A stretch of DNA of 64,000 bases, from assembly GCF_019578655.1 (NCBI RefSeq), contig NC_063263.1, forward strand, positions 20,769,001 to 20,833,000, in the 5' to 3' direction. The translations under genes and the position numbers were made by a program. The notes beneath the pieces are model-generated. The model was not told the origin of the DNA. It made no database searches and saw only the letters and a list, made by a program, of their open reading frames with translations. This stretch comes from Ricinus communis (taxonomy: Eukaryota; Streptophyta; Magnoliopsida; Malpighiales; Euphorbiaceae). The first letter of the stretch is position 1. Each line of letters begins with the position of its first letter. Shown here one piece after another: positions 13,435-25,106 of this stretch.

Positions 13435-14570
13435 ACATTATTTTCTCTATATATTGAGCTCTGCGTGAGAAATAGATTAGATCTTTTTATTTTTCGGATA
13501 TGGAGATGAAATGATATATTTGCCTCAAAGTAAATTAGTACTTAATATTATCAAAATGAACAATTGAGGATTAATAACATAAAAGGTAGATAATGAAACC
13601 TAAGAGAAAAACAGAAGAATGTAATTTTGTAATGGTTGAAATCCTAAAATGAGACTTGGAACTCCCCATGGGAGCAAGTGACACACTGACGAGTAATGTA
13701 GCAATTCAATATTTGACAATTGCAAGATAAAAAATTGGTGGTTGATTAATTTGGTTGGCATAACCATCAGGCTCCATGGTCACTGAGTGTTCTTTAATCT
13801 TCAAAGAAAGAAAGAAAGAAAAAAGGAAAAGAAAAACAGCCATTAGCATGTATGGGCACTTGCAACATGGGTTGTCTCAACATTAAGACCACAAAATGTA
13901 AAGCCTATCCAAATTTATCATGTCTAATTCCAATTAGCATCCAACCGAAGAGCACCAGCAACAATTTGTATTTTGAATTTTGTGCATTTTGAGTTTCCAA
14001 CTCAGTCGAAACTTAATATACCGATTGCAGAAAACAACTTCTGTAACAATTAATTCTTCCATATTCCTATCCGCAAACATTTTAATATTAATTGATTGAA
14101 ATCAATATTTTCATGATATTGTATCCAATCATAATAATTAGATGAGTTATAGATATAATAATAAGAACCCAAATTGTGTTTTGTTATGTCATTAGAATTG
14201 AAATTGTGAAGTTGATACAAATATCAACATTTTAATGATACTGGCATGACCATAATGATTATATGATTCATAGATGTATATTAACAGTAATCAACTTTAT
14301 TCAGAATTAATAAAATCATACTGGTTGGTATAAAAATCTTATTCTAAAATATTGGAGGAAATTAAATTGATTATTTTATTGAGATTCCCTTCGACATTAT
14401 TAAGAATTGGTGGGAGTTCATACTTCTTTTTCTTTGATTGATTTGCTAAGATTCACCAATTTATGCATATGTTTAAGATAACTATATATCACCTCTTTTA
14501 ACAGCTATATATACGTTGATTTTATCACTTGTGGATTTAGCTTACTCTTTTGTGTTATTTAAAAAAAGAT
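13435..14570. other. Intergenic, nothing recognised
   Basis: AT-rich DNA with no reading frame resembling a known family and no clear terminal repeats. A short purine tract with repeated GAAA lies near 13804-13832. Confidence 0.5.
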
Positions 14571-14574
14571 TTTA

Positions 14575-15165
14575 AAAAAATCATTACAAAGGTTTTCAAG
14601 CTATTTCAATTATTTTTTTATTTTTATTCATTTATTTAAAATTCATTTTTTAAAAAGCTTTAAAATCTTTTTTTCTGAAAATGTTTAGAAATCACTCAAA
14701 ACTTAAATATTTAATTTTAAAATTTTACAAATTGAATAAAAATTTATAAAAAATTAAAACAATTACAATTTCTACCCAAAAGCTTGTGCCAAATGGGTGC
14801 CTGAAAGTTTAAAAAAAAAATGCAAGAGTCCAAATTGTTATTGCTTTCTTGTCGTAACATTAAAAAAAAAAAAAAACACTTAAAAACAATTTATCATCAT
14901 TATTACAAAGGGTTTTAAGGCCTTTTCAATTGAATTTTTCATTTTTTATTCATTTCTTTAAAATCTCTTTTCTAAAAATTTTAGAAATCATTGAAAACTT
15001 CAGTATTTAATTTGAAATATTTACAAAATGAATAAAAACTTACAAAAAAATAAAAACAAAAAAACTACAACTCCTACCCAAAAGTTTGTACCAAATGGGT
15101 GCTGAAAGTGAAAAAAATGCACAAGTCGAGAAGGTTATCGGTTCTTTTGTCATAACGTTCCAAAC
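14575..15165. repeat. Imperfect direct duplication of about 290 bp
   Basis: Two successive copies (about 14575-14862 and 14878-15165) share the same order of blocks: ATTACAAAG, TTTTTATTCATTT, TTTAGAAATCA, AATTGAATAAAAA-like, CTACCCAAAAG, CCAAATGGGTGC and a closing GTCATAACGTT-like stretch. Divergence is substantial, so the duplication is old. No coding content. It could be two copies of one dispersed repeat inserted side by side. Confidence 0.65.
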
Positions 15166-16130
15166 AAAGTCCCAAAAAATTGCAAACATAATGTGAGAAC
15201 ATTTGGGGTTTAAAGGTCAATTTGCCCTCCCAACTTGAAATCAATAGCTAATTTACTCGGATTTTAAATTTTTAGCCAATTTCATCCATTAACTTGGTAA
15301 AAATGACCAATTCAGTCCAAATTTCTATAAAATTATGAGATTGGATTCATTTTATATAATTTATGCATTGAGAGTCCATCATTTGAGGACTTGATTATCG
15401 AGTACATGGCATATGAGTGTTACTTTTCACTTCATTTCATAAGATTTATACAGTGAGAGTCTTTCTATTGGGTTTACATTTTTTCCTAATTTTAGATTAG
15501 TAGATGATTGCATTTATACAACATTTCATATATTTTCCTTAACATTTTTAAATTACTACAATTTCATCCAAAAAGTTTACAGATTTATCTACAAAGGAAA
15601 AAAAAATAAAGTCACAAAAATTTAAACATGCAGGTTAGATTTGGTTTGGTATGACTTTTCTTCTTACAATTTGTTTATCAATAGAAACATAATCAATACA
15701 TTACACCCTTTTATAAAATGAACTGCAAAAAAATAAAAAAACTCTCTCTTCTCTTTTACATTATATTTATTTACTTGATTTTTAAAATATCTAAAAAGGT
15801 GTTTAACTTATATTTACGAGCAACTCTTTTATATTTAATATTTAGTAAATTAATAATTTTATTAATTAATAAGCTTTTCAGAAATGAACTTCTTTCTAAT
15901 TTAAATAAGAAAAATCAGAATATGAACAAAATAGAACTAACTCTATTATTATTAACGTAGAATGATATTAAGAATTTCTTAGAGAGTATCTGTAATCGAT
16001 AATCTATTTATAAATGTAAGAAAGAATATATAAAGACATTCATATAAAATAGTCTTTTACGCTGTATTTTTTGTTTGCTTTATTGAGAGATAAAATAAAT
16101 TAATTCAATAGTCTAGTCTTGTCCTTTGAC
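15166..16130. other. Intergenic, nothing recognised
   Basis: AT-rich. An 80-codon frame at 15718-15960 is low-complexity Leu/Ile/Lys sequence expected from AT-rich DNA, and it has no recognisable domain. Confidence 0.5.
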
Positions 16131-16207
16131 AAGTGTTTTTCGGTCTTGTCTCTTTACAAGTGTTGTTTTTCTGTTTTTATTGCTTTTCTTCTCTTTTCCT
16201 TGCAACC

Positions 16208-16455
16208 ATGGAACAAGTAAATATCAAAGATCTCTATGCTCAAATGACATTGGAGGAAGAGGAAAATGGATTGATATTAGAGGATGTGGAGGTTCGTGAG
16301 GTTAATGTAGATTTGCGATAGACTTGGGTCGGCAGATTTCTGACTGAGAAGCCGATCAAGTTCAGTGTCATGAAACAAACTTTAGTCTCCTTATGGAGAC
16401 CTGTTAAAGGAGTTTGTATTAGAGAAATCAGCTATACTTTGTTTCTCTTTTATTT
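16208..16455 (+). pseudogene. LINE (L1-type) ORF1 5' fragment with DUF4283-like domain
   Basis: The frame begins MEQVNIKDLYAQMTLEEEEN, like the start of plant L1 ORF1 (nucleic-acid-binding gag-like protein). A TAG at 16319-16321 interrupts it. The same frame continues with GRFLTEKPIKF, a methionine-lysine stretch and SLWRPVKGVCIREI, which fits the DUF4283 domain. The match fades after about 16455, so only the first 80 or so residues remain. The endonuclease and reverse transcriptase expected downstream are absent. A dead fragment. Confidence 0.75.
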
Positions 16456-16489
16456 TTTTTTGTGAGATTGATATGAAGCGGGTTATCCT

Positions 16490-17650
16490 ACCAGACGTTT
16501 AAAATTCAAAATGGTCCGACCAAGCATGCCTCTCGCTCATGCTCTCATCAAGCTTGAATAGATACCCTTTGATCCCACTTATTGAGAGGTACCCAAACTC
16601 GTTACATGGTTAGAATAATTGAGCATCAACAAATAATTATATCAAGCATAAATTCTCTGAGACAAGAGGATGAAATTAATGATAACCAAGTATTATATGT
16701 CAAGTTATTGTATCCGAAAAAAGGAGGGTTGATTAAATCCACATCCTAGTACAACTAGGAGTCTTGGGGACCAAGTATTGATCGGACTCTAATTGAGAGT
16801 ATCCGACCCGACTTAGGATTCTAGCATCTGATCAAGAAGGCTAATCCTAATAGAATTAGAAGATTTTATATTCACAAAGTCCTATTCTTTGTAGGATAGG
16901 GAGACCTTCGGTCCCTATTTAAGGGATTGTGACATAATGTAAAAGGTACATGCTACTTTACACTATCACTATATTTTATGCTACCTTAAACCTTAACTGA
17001 CTTAGCCATCAGAGTGAGTGGCCGAACTATCCTGTCCGTGACTAATCACTATATTTTTTGATAGCTTACCTCATTTTACCAAGTTATCAGTGACTAATCT
17101 CCTAATCCTAATAAAATTAATCTAATTCAATCCTAATCCTATAATAATTTAATATACATTCTTAGTCTTATAAGAAATTGATGAATTACTATATATCATA
17201 CACTATATATATTTACCTATGATGGACTTCAAATAATTTAATACAAATTTTTATAAAATTGAAAATAAGAAATAAAATACTTTTAATTTTATTTTATTAA
17301 TATATTAATTAATATGTTCATTGTTATTATTATAATATTTTATCAATAAGATTATTTATTATTTAATATTATATCAGATACTAACTTATTATTTAACAAA
17401 TAATGCCTTTAGTTTTATAGGATTCAATATTATCTCTCATTTTTTGGGGCTTGTTTCTTATAAAGAATAAAACTATGAAACTATTAGTCTAAAAAGCAGA
17501 TAATATCTTAAGAATAGGTCATGACCTAATTTATAGGCTGATCCATCATAATTGGCGCCATCAGCGGTGAAGATTTGAATCAAGCCCAAGTCTTCTTGTC
17601 GTATGATAATACTACATCCAACGATCATTATGTGTTCGAGATTGATCTTA
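16490..17650 (+). mobile_element. Degraded Ty3-Gypsy LTR remnant with possible leader
   Basis: The part around 16780-17045 reads like the promoter half of a Gypsy LTR. It has CCTATTTAAGGGATTG as a TATA-like core and then CTGACTTAGCCATCAGAGTG and CCTGTCCGTG, phrases common before the 3' end of such LTRs. An ATTGGCGCCATCAGCGG motif at about 17551-17567 resembles the start of an internal region just after an LTR. AT-rich DNA separates the two parts. No LTR partner, target duplication or coding sequence was found, so ends are approximate. Confidence 0.4.
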
Positions 17651-17877
17651 AGTATTGAAAAATAGGTCTATAGTTTTTTTTTAATTTTATATATTAATAT
17701 TTTTTAATTTTTATAAACTGTTTGTTTAAATATGTTTTTGATAAAAACATCAATTTATATACTTTTTGTAAAAATAATTTTTAAAACTTAAAAAAAAAAA
17801 AAAAAAGAGTTGAGAGAAGCAGAATATATCTCAATACCACAAATTTTTCCTTCAGAGTTTATTTCAAAAAACAAAAT

Positions 17878-18395
17878 GAGGCTGAAGCAGAAGATACCTC
17901 AAAAGCATTTACAGATTCATCCATTATATTATCTAAATAAGTTATAACAAACAATTGGAAAACTCTAAGCTCAATATGACTCAATATATATGTGTTGTTT
18001 TTGGACTATATAGTCTTAATATCAATGGTCTAAAGGTTAATGAAAAACCTGTTCAACTTGTATTATAAGTTTGAGCTGGGGACCCTCTAGAGAACAACTA
18101 AAGGATGTGATTGATCGTAACGTAAGAACAACTTTTCCTCGCCATGGAAAATTACACTGTTTCATCAAAATAATTTTCAAACGGAAAACTGGAAATCAAA
18201 TGTCCCAAACTTTCCAATTTTGTACTGATTCTTGAAAACTTAGAAATGAATGTCCCCCGTTTACTTGTCTTCCTGCCAACTGTCCGGTCAATGTGAACTT
18301 TGATTGCCATACGAAAACGACATATTCCAAGTTATTAATACAAATCAAAATGAATCTCAAAGTTTATGTTTCAATTTTATTGTCTTAATATTAGG
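17878..18395 (+). repeat. Duplicated segment D1, copy 1 (partner at 57718-58262)
   Basis: About 500 bp matches 57718-58262 over its whole length in the same orientation. Shared blocks include AAGTTATAACAAACAATTGG, AATATGACTCAATATA, GATGTGATTGATCGTAA-like, CCATGGAAAATTACA and CTATCCGGTCAATG-like. In the other copy an 89-codon frame starting MENYSVSAKEF is open. Here the equivalent frame (starting at the ATG near 18145) hits a TAA after nine codons and has further shifts. It may be a decayed copy of a gene exon or a shared non-coding segment. I do not recognise the product. Confidence 0.7.
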
Positions 18396-18795
18396 ATGGA
18401 AATTTGTACTCTATCTGTCAATCCAACCCTATTCAATCAAACTGAGTAATATCTGAATTGATTAAGTAATAAATATGAATAATTTATACTCACAAATTTT
18501 TTATTGCGAATGAGTAGAGTACAGATATTATACTACAATACCTATATTCATATTCTATCTAAAGTATTTCTTTTTATGTTAAATATAAAATATTAGAAAT
18601 TTTATAATTGAATTTATTAATTTGATTTATCTAATATGTTATATTTAGAAAATGAGATAAATTATTTAATTGTTTAATTTTTTAAATATTTTCATTTTTA
18701 TTATTAAATATTGCCTATTTGAATGTATTATATATTATTTTAGTTAAATAAAATTATTAGTTAAAAAATTATGTACTTAAATTTTTAATTTATTC

Positions 18796-18796
<1 letters not shown>

Positions 18797-18842
<46 letters not shown>
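18797..18842. repeat. (TA)n microsatellite
   Basis: About 23 perfect TA units inside a generally AT-rich intergenic region (18396-19300) in which I see no gene. Confidence 0.97.
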
Positions 18843-18845
<3 letters not shown>

Positions 18846-19299
18846 AAATCTTAATAAATAAATGATCAATAAATTAATAATCTCGACTAAGTAATAAAAT
18901 TTTTTGATCTCGACTCGGACAAATATACTAAAAGAATAACCTCTCAATATGCGTAAAATAATAAATTTGTTTAGTATATAACCTCTACTATTTACGTATA
19001 TAAATCTTAACTTCTGAATTCTATATATATTCGCACTAACTCTTGACCACATTATTTTCTTTTTTATTTATAACTCATATATAAATAATGATAAAAATAT
19101 ATAAATAAAATATTAAACATAATTTCGTATTGATAAATAAATAATCTCGATAAAAAATAATATCTTTTAGTCATAATAATATTATTTTATAGAGATTTTA
19201 TTATATTTTGATAACTATTGAGTAGTATATCCGAAAGCCTATGAGTATAAGGACAATTTTGATATTTATTACGCATATAGTTTGGATAGCAGTTGTTAT

Positions 19300-19890
19300 A
19301 CCATGAAGGAAAACTGATATTTGCGGTGTCTAAACTTGTAAAAAAATGACAATCAAGTAGTTGAATTTTTAAAACTAACAATTAAGTGGAGTAACCTGTA
19401 AAAAATAATAAAATAATGTTTATAGCAAGTCACACCTTATACATACCGATGTGAATTTTTTTAATATTAAATGAGATGAAAAATAAGAAATATATAGTAA
19501 AGATATATTATAAAAACAATAAATGATAAATTTGTTCATCATATACAAACGTGTTTTTATCAAGTCATTGGAGTTTTATAGCACAATAAATATGAGGATT
19601 CATGAATTAGGGATTAGGATTATAACTACTAAATTGAGGATTAATAGAGGTTAGGAAACAAGAGTTATATAAAATAAAATTTATTCTAAGACTATATTAC
19701 TAATGAATCTATTTAATTTTTGACGTGTTTAACTATATTTTTGCTCTCTCATCTATATCTATAAAAATTTAAGGGAAATTTGAAAGCCACCTGCTGAAAA
19801 TAAGATGTCACACTCAATTATTAATTTTAAAAATTCAACCACTCGATTATCTTGACAAATTCATACACTAAAAATATAATTATCCCGGTC
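19300..19890. mobile_element. Inverted-repeat MITE, probably Mutator-like
   Basis: The left arm (about 19310-19400; TGTCTAAACTTG, GTTGAATTTTTAAAA, AATTAAGTG) is an imperfect inverse of the right arm (about 19795-19890; CACTCAATTATTAATTTTAAAAATTCAACC, CAAATTCATACACTAAAAA). The arms of roughly 90-100 bp and non-coding core suggest a long-TIR MITE of the MULE type. No clean target duplication was found. A similar arrangement occurs at 48650-49365. The solo LTR that follows is inserted at or just beyond the right arm. Confidence 0.6.
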
Positions 19891-19895
19891 ATAAA

Positions 19896-22746
19896 TGTAA
19901 CACCCGGAATTTTTTTTTAATATATATTTAATAGTGAGTTTTTATTTAAGTTAATTTTAGCTTCATTTTTATTGGGTTTAATTTGAAATGATTATATTTT
20001 GGCTATTCAAAATTTTTCCAAATTCATATTTATATAAGTAAAATTATATATTGAAAAATTTTGGAAGAAATTATAAAGGATGTTTTTATAAAAGAATTTT
20101 GAAAAAATTGGTATTATAATTGATTAGTAGTATTAAATTTGAGTTGGAAATTGATTATTTAATTTAATTGTGTGTAGGATTTAATTGGAGGATTATTTTG
20201 GAATAAGGATTAAAAGTATAATGTTATTTTTATGGGGTTTTAATGGAAATTTGTGAGTTTGGTATTTTCGTAAATAAATATGTCGGTCAAGGGTATTTTT
20301 GTAATTATGTATTTTCAATAATTCGGTTTTGGCCCAAATTAAATAGTTAAGGGCTTAATTGAAAGGCTAAAAAGAAGTTTGGGGGTCAAATTGGAATTCT
20401 GCAGGATGAAATTGTAAGTAATTAAGAAAGTTGAGGGACTAAATTGTAATAAAGAAAAGTTCAGGGGTCAAATGTCGATATTGAAGGGAAAGAAATCGGG
20501 GAGAGAGAAAGTAGATCGGGAGAGAGAGAGAGAGGCGATGGCCAAGAAGAAGGGAGGAAGGCGGCGGCGTCGTCGGTGGCGCACTGGGGCGTGGAGCGGT
20601 CGACGGCGGCTTGGGCGGCAATGGCAAGCTCGGCGGCGGAAGAGCGCGGCGCTTCAAGCGTGTTCCCGCTTTAAGCATTGTTGGCGGCCGAGTTGGGTGG
20701 CGATCGGCTCTCTGGGCGAGCTTTCTTTTAGCGGCCGGCGCTGTGGTGGCCGGAGACGGAAGATCCGGTGGAGAGAGAAAGTAGGGGGCAGCCGCGTTTT
20801 GGGCTTTTCCGGCGAAGCCGGAGGATGGATGATCGGAGGACATATCCCGACTCTCCTCATCTCAAGCTTCGCGATGGCACCGGTTTCGTGGGCGATCGGA
20901 CTTCGTTTGAAAATCGACGGTCGAGATCGTCCGCAAATCTCTCCGGAAGATCGAGTGTCGGATCGGAAAATCAAGGCGGGGATCGCCATCGGCCGTCATT
21001 GTGAGTCCGATGGTGTGTTCGGATCGCCGATCGGACTCCGTGCCGTGGGCGAGTCGACGAGCGGCCGGCGTCTCGGTAATTTTCTTTGGCCCGTTAATTT
21101 TAGAAATTCTTGGTTTAATTGTGTCTAATGGTTTATATTGAGTATTTGATGATTTTTGTGAGTCAAAAATAATTGTCTGTCAGTTTGCCTGCCTCGTATT
21201 TTGTGCTGTGTGGCGGAGTCGGGAAATAGTGAAGTTTGGGGACCCGACTCCTATTGTTTAAATTGTTGGTTATTTGAAGTATTTTTTCTGGCAGGTCCTG
21301 GACCCGTTTTTACGGGGGGTAATGTTCGTGTTGTAGGGGAGGTTCTGCCGAATTTTCGGTAGTTCCCGAGTCGAGATTCTTAGACAGTCAGTCCTAGGAG
21401 TCTAGACCTAGGATTAATGATCGATTGTCTCAGCGTATTGATAAATTATTTTTCGTGATTAGATGATCTGTCTGTTCGGCTCGCTCCTACCGAGGCACCG
21501 GAGCAGAGCTAGGAGGTCGCCAATCCTGTGAGTTAAAGTCACTTAATCGTTGCACTATTGCTAAGTCTGAATTTAATATGTTATTTTGAAGGTTTATGCA
21601 TAATATGGTTATTAGTATCGCAACATAAATAATTTCACCGGATTATTGAAGATAATATAAATATTATTATTAGTAATGTAATAATAATATCAAATATTAT
21701 CAGTTTTCCACATGAGTTGCATGATGTCTTACTTTAAAATTGTTAATCGTTATTTTGATATAGTTGAATGACTTCTTTAGACAATAATATTTATTAAATG
21801 TGGTGATTGCGATTTGGGAAATGTGGCTTGTAGAACATGCCGCCTGATGGGTTACATCAGGACCGCGTGCGCACCGGTAATGATCATGGATATAAGGTTA
21901 TTATGGATTTGTCTGCCCTGATCGAGCTTGCTCTGGGCCGAGTTCGATTGATTCGCCGGAGTTAAGGTCCCCGATCGAGCAATGCTCTCTGGCCGGCTTA
22001 TTTGGAATTCAAGTGTTGGTACCGGAGGTAAGGACTCGATCGAGCTTGCTCTCTGGGGCGCCAGACTGTTGGATTAAGAGAGCCGAAAGGCTATTAGAAT
22101 TGGGGTTAGGGTTCTACTGAGCCACTCGTCCCGTAAAAGTAAAAATATATTTTTATTTATTCATTTATTTATTTATTATGGTATGATTATAATATGGATT
22201 GTATTTACGTGCATGGTTGATATTTTGATTCGAATGATTAATATTTTATGTGAAGGAAATAGTAGGGTATGATTATAGTATGGTTTGATATACTGATTTG
22301 AATAATCTATATTTTCTGAGAAGAAGCAATAGTCCCTAGATTATTTGATTTTAACTCACTCTCGAGACTGACCGCCTCATTTTTCTTATTTTCAGATTCG
22401 TGACTGTTAGTTCTCCTGCGACTCTTATTCAGTAACCCGACTCCTTCATCATCGGGTGATGTATTTGATTTGGTATGTAAATTGGTAAATCTTAGATTCT
22501 CCGCAGTAGTAATAGTAAATGTATAAGTTGTAAATTTTCTGAGCTTCAGGTCTCGCCTAGTTTTTCTGGCAAACCGAAGTATTTATGTAGAATGTAGCTA
22601 TTAAGATAATTTGTGGTTTTAATAATATTAATTTGAGATGAGATTTGTTTAAATCAGTGATGTGTCAGGCTTACTACGGGTTTCGGTGGCCTTAAGCTTA
22701 CCCATTCCCTAGTGCCGGTCACGGGCCCACGGGTGGGGTCGTGACA
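19896..22746 (+). mobile_element. Solo LTR of a Ty3-Gypsy retrotransposon, 2851 bp
   Basis: The element starts TGTAACACCCGG and ends GGGGTCGTGACA, with TG...CA borders. It is flanked by perfect 5-bp repeats ATAAA (19891-19895 and 22747-22751). No primer-binding site, polypurine tract or pol gene adjoins it, so it is a solo LTR left by recombination between the two LTRs of a full element. The length and ends fit long-LTR Gypsy lineages such as Tekay. A G+C-rich core (about 20470-21110) follows an AT-rich first part and probably holds promoter or leader sequence. Frames of up to 218 codons there run on both strands, are Arg-rich and look like by-products of base composition. Confidence 0.88.
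21916..22062. repeat. Threefold GATCGAGC...GCTCT repeat inside the solo LTR
   Basis: Three spaced copies of a GATCGAGCTTGCTCT-like motif (about 21918, 21976 and 22037), each followed by CTGGGCCG, CTGGCCGG or CTGGGGCG, with a period of roughly 60 bp. GAGCTTGCTC is itself palindromic. It is a degenerate subrepeat within the LTR, possibly regulatory. Confidence 0.7.
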
Positions 22747-22929
22747 ATAAACCCCGGTTGATGATATATTATATATCCAGTACCAAAACATGTGAGTTTT
22801 GGTTGCTGTACGGATCTTTTATAAATCATAAAGTTGGGGCCGGTATAACTTAAAGTCAATTGGTAATTTATGTTATTAAATGCCTAATTAAGCAAAAAGT
22901 AAAACAATATGCATAAAAAAATAGTATTT

Positions 22930-23545
22930 AGTGATGAATCCATTAAGCGCATCAGTAAAAATACTTAGCAGCGGACTAGCGACAAAATGTTGTTGTCGCT
23001 AGAGAAGGCGTTGTTATCTGTGTAACGATGTCTACAGAATTCATCGGTAAATATGGTGACGACCAATTATGTCACTGTAGCTTAAGGCTGCCATTACTAA
23101 TGGCATAGCCAATTAGGTATCGTATCTCGGTTTATCGATGGAGAAAGTCAGTCTGTAGGCTGTCGAAAAATTGAGACGTCGCTAAACTGTTGCTATTTTC
23201 GAGTTAAATTTATTTTTAAATTAATAAATATCTATCACTATCCTGTCACTAAATGCTTTTTCAAAAATAGATATTTATTTACTATCCGACGCTAATTTGT
23301 CGCTAAGTTTTTTTTTTATTTTAAAAATATTTTTAATTGTTGTCGTTAATACGTTGCTAATGCAAGTTTTTTAATTAATTAGCATTTTTTAATTTTTTTA
23401 ATTAAATAGCATTAAATTTTTTAATAAAATTAATTAGCATATGATATTAATATAAATAGAAATTAAAATTAAAATTATGAAATTACAAGATAAAAATAAT
23501 TATGTACAAAAATATATAGTAAAAATAATATACTAAAAAATCTTA
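22930..23545 (-). mobile_element. Subterminal region of a CACTA (En/Spm) element
   Basis: The plus-strand sequence starts with a degenerate terminus (ATAAAAAAATAGTATTTAGTGATG, related to CACTACAAAAAAAATAG). It then carries many short variants of GTCGCTAA in both orientations, such as TCGCTAAACTGTTGC and TTGTCGCTAAG. Dense subterminal repeats near a CACTA-like end are typical of En/Spm elements. The protein remnant at 23560-24750 reads towards this end, which fits the element's 3' side. Confidence 0.55.
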
Positions 23546-23559
23546 TAAAATAAAGCATA

Positions 23560-24750
23560 AACAAAAATATCTAATTAGACACACTGGCTGGAGGAGCAGG
23601 CGCAGGTGGTGGAATGATGCTTGCACCAAATGTGTGAACCATGTGCTGCATCGTCCCCTCCAAATTGCTATGCAGGTGCCGCACTCTTGATCCAGCTCCG
23701 CTCGTAACTCGCGTCTAAGCGCTCGTTGCCAGTGATCAGAGGTAGTACTGTTGGAGTTGCCGAAGCTACGGGGTTGGGTGCAGGTGGGCGCCTTTAAACC
23801 CATCCCGTATATGTGCTACTTCTTCTTCCCGCCGACGACCTCGACGAACATCTGCGACATGTCAATTAGTGGAGAATCGGAATAACCTTCGCCGGGCTGA
23901 GATGCAGCAGCTGCCCGCTCCTCAACAGTATCCTGTATTAGATAAAAATTAAAATTAATTATCATATTAAATTAAAACACTAGGAACATTAATTAAAAAT
24001 TTATAAGTTATAAATAACTTATAATGATCTGTTAGGACTTGCTGTCGATGAACTGGCGGTCGTCTTGTTGTGCAACCGGCAGAACAGCTTAAAGGCGGTA
24101 GGCTCGCGACCTAACTCCATGGCTTTAACAAAAGAAAATAGTTAGATTAAAGATAATTTTATTTTACGAATTAAATTAATACTTGTAAATAAATTATCAA
24201 AGTTTGTAAATTCTTACCAGTGCCCCCTTGTGGTCGATGGCCGACCTCGACCCAGAGTGTGACGAGCAGGGCTCGTACTAGGACTAGCAACCTTGCTAAG
24301 ACAGTTCTTGTTGTGGGTCTCAAAGGCTACCTTCACCTCGAGCCTCTTCCAGTAGTCTGTCTAGTGGGCCCAAGTGTCCTCTGGGACACATTAAGGCCAC
24401 TTCCAAATCCTCTTCCAGCCAGATACTATATCGCGGTATCTCTCGACTACATGCTTATCCCAAGCAGGTTGGAGCTGGTCCTCGTACCCCGGCTCCTAGG
24501 TATTGATTAACTGTAGATATTAAATTATCGAATAATCATAGTATGTTTTACCTTCCACTCGATGAAGTATGAGTCCTTCTCGCCTTAGGCATGAAACGCC
24601 ATAAATACCCCTAGCGCTTTATGGCGTTATTGAAGATCTTCTTGGCCCTCACCAAGCATAGATGAGAGGGTGCCTACCTTTATACAATAAATTTAATGTA
24701 GTTAGTTTATACAAGAGTATTAAATTAAATTTACAGTAATTATTAGTACA
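23560..24750 (-). pseudogene. En/Spm-type accessory protein remnant (Transposase_24 / Ptta-like)
   Basis: Read on the minus strand, separated coding pieces follow the order of the plant En/Spm Transposase_24 family. About 24340-24230 gives WKRLEVKVAFETHNK and a Ser/Pro-rich stretch. About 24118-24030 gives MELGREPTAFKLFCRLH followed, after a frame change, by RQFIDSKS. About 23945-23820 gives an acidic segment ending VVGGKKK, and after a stop IYGMGLKAP continues at about 23800, the usual place of the GG-KKGRIYGMG motif. AT-rich interruptions between pieces may be introns. Stops and shifts make it non-functional. The catalytic TNP2-type transposase is missing. Confidence 0.65.
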
Positions 24751-25096
24751 AAAAATAAATTTTATTACCTATCATTCTAAATCCATTTTTGGGGCTTCGA
24801 ACTCTTCAATAATGATCTAACTAGTGAGATCCCCTCAAGTGGTGGCAAGGGTGTAGTGAGAGGTAGAACAATGGTAGGTGGTGGAATAGAAAAAGATGGG
24901 GATGAATTTGTAGGTGTAGTGGAGGGTGGTAGAGGTAATAGTGACCTCGAAGTGGGTGTAGAGGTTGGTGTAGAAGAAGGTGTTTAGTGTGGGCGGCGGT
25001 TTCGAACGCACCCAAGTGTCTCTAGCAACTATAACATTGTAAGGCTTTTCAACCTAATAAGAACGTTAACTAATCATAAAAACTAGCACGAAGATG

Positions 25097-25106
25097 AGAG
25101 TCGCCA
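25097..25106 (-). other. Primer-binding-site-like motif of a Tat/Ogre-type Gypsy element
   Basis: On the minus strand this reads TGGCGACTCT, the start of the tRNA-Arg-type primer-binding site of Ogre/Tat elements. In that orientation the adjoining LTR lies at higher coordinates and the internal region at lower coordinates, where it is soon replaced by the CACTA remnant. The call rests on a 10-base match plus LTR-like neighbouring DNA. Confidence 0.45.

Noticed and set aside
15718..15960. 80-codon Leu/Ile/Lys-rich frame
   Set aside because: Low-complexity product of AT-rich DNA with no motif, promoter or conservation seen.
18798..19052. Frame with a long Tyr-Ile repeat
   Set aside because: It is a translation of the (TA)n microsatellite.
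20439..21128. Overlapping frames of 111-218 codons on both strands as candidate genes
   Set aside because: They lie inside a proven solo LTR in a G+C-rich patch, are Arg/Gly- or Pro/Ser-rich in opposite strands, and show no domain. Base composition explains them.
24821..25015. His/Leu/Pro-rich 64-codon frame as a gene
   Set aside because: It sits in the CACTA remnant where another frame reads as a Pro/Ser/Thr-rich linker; a shadow.
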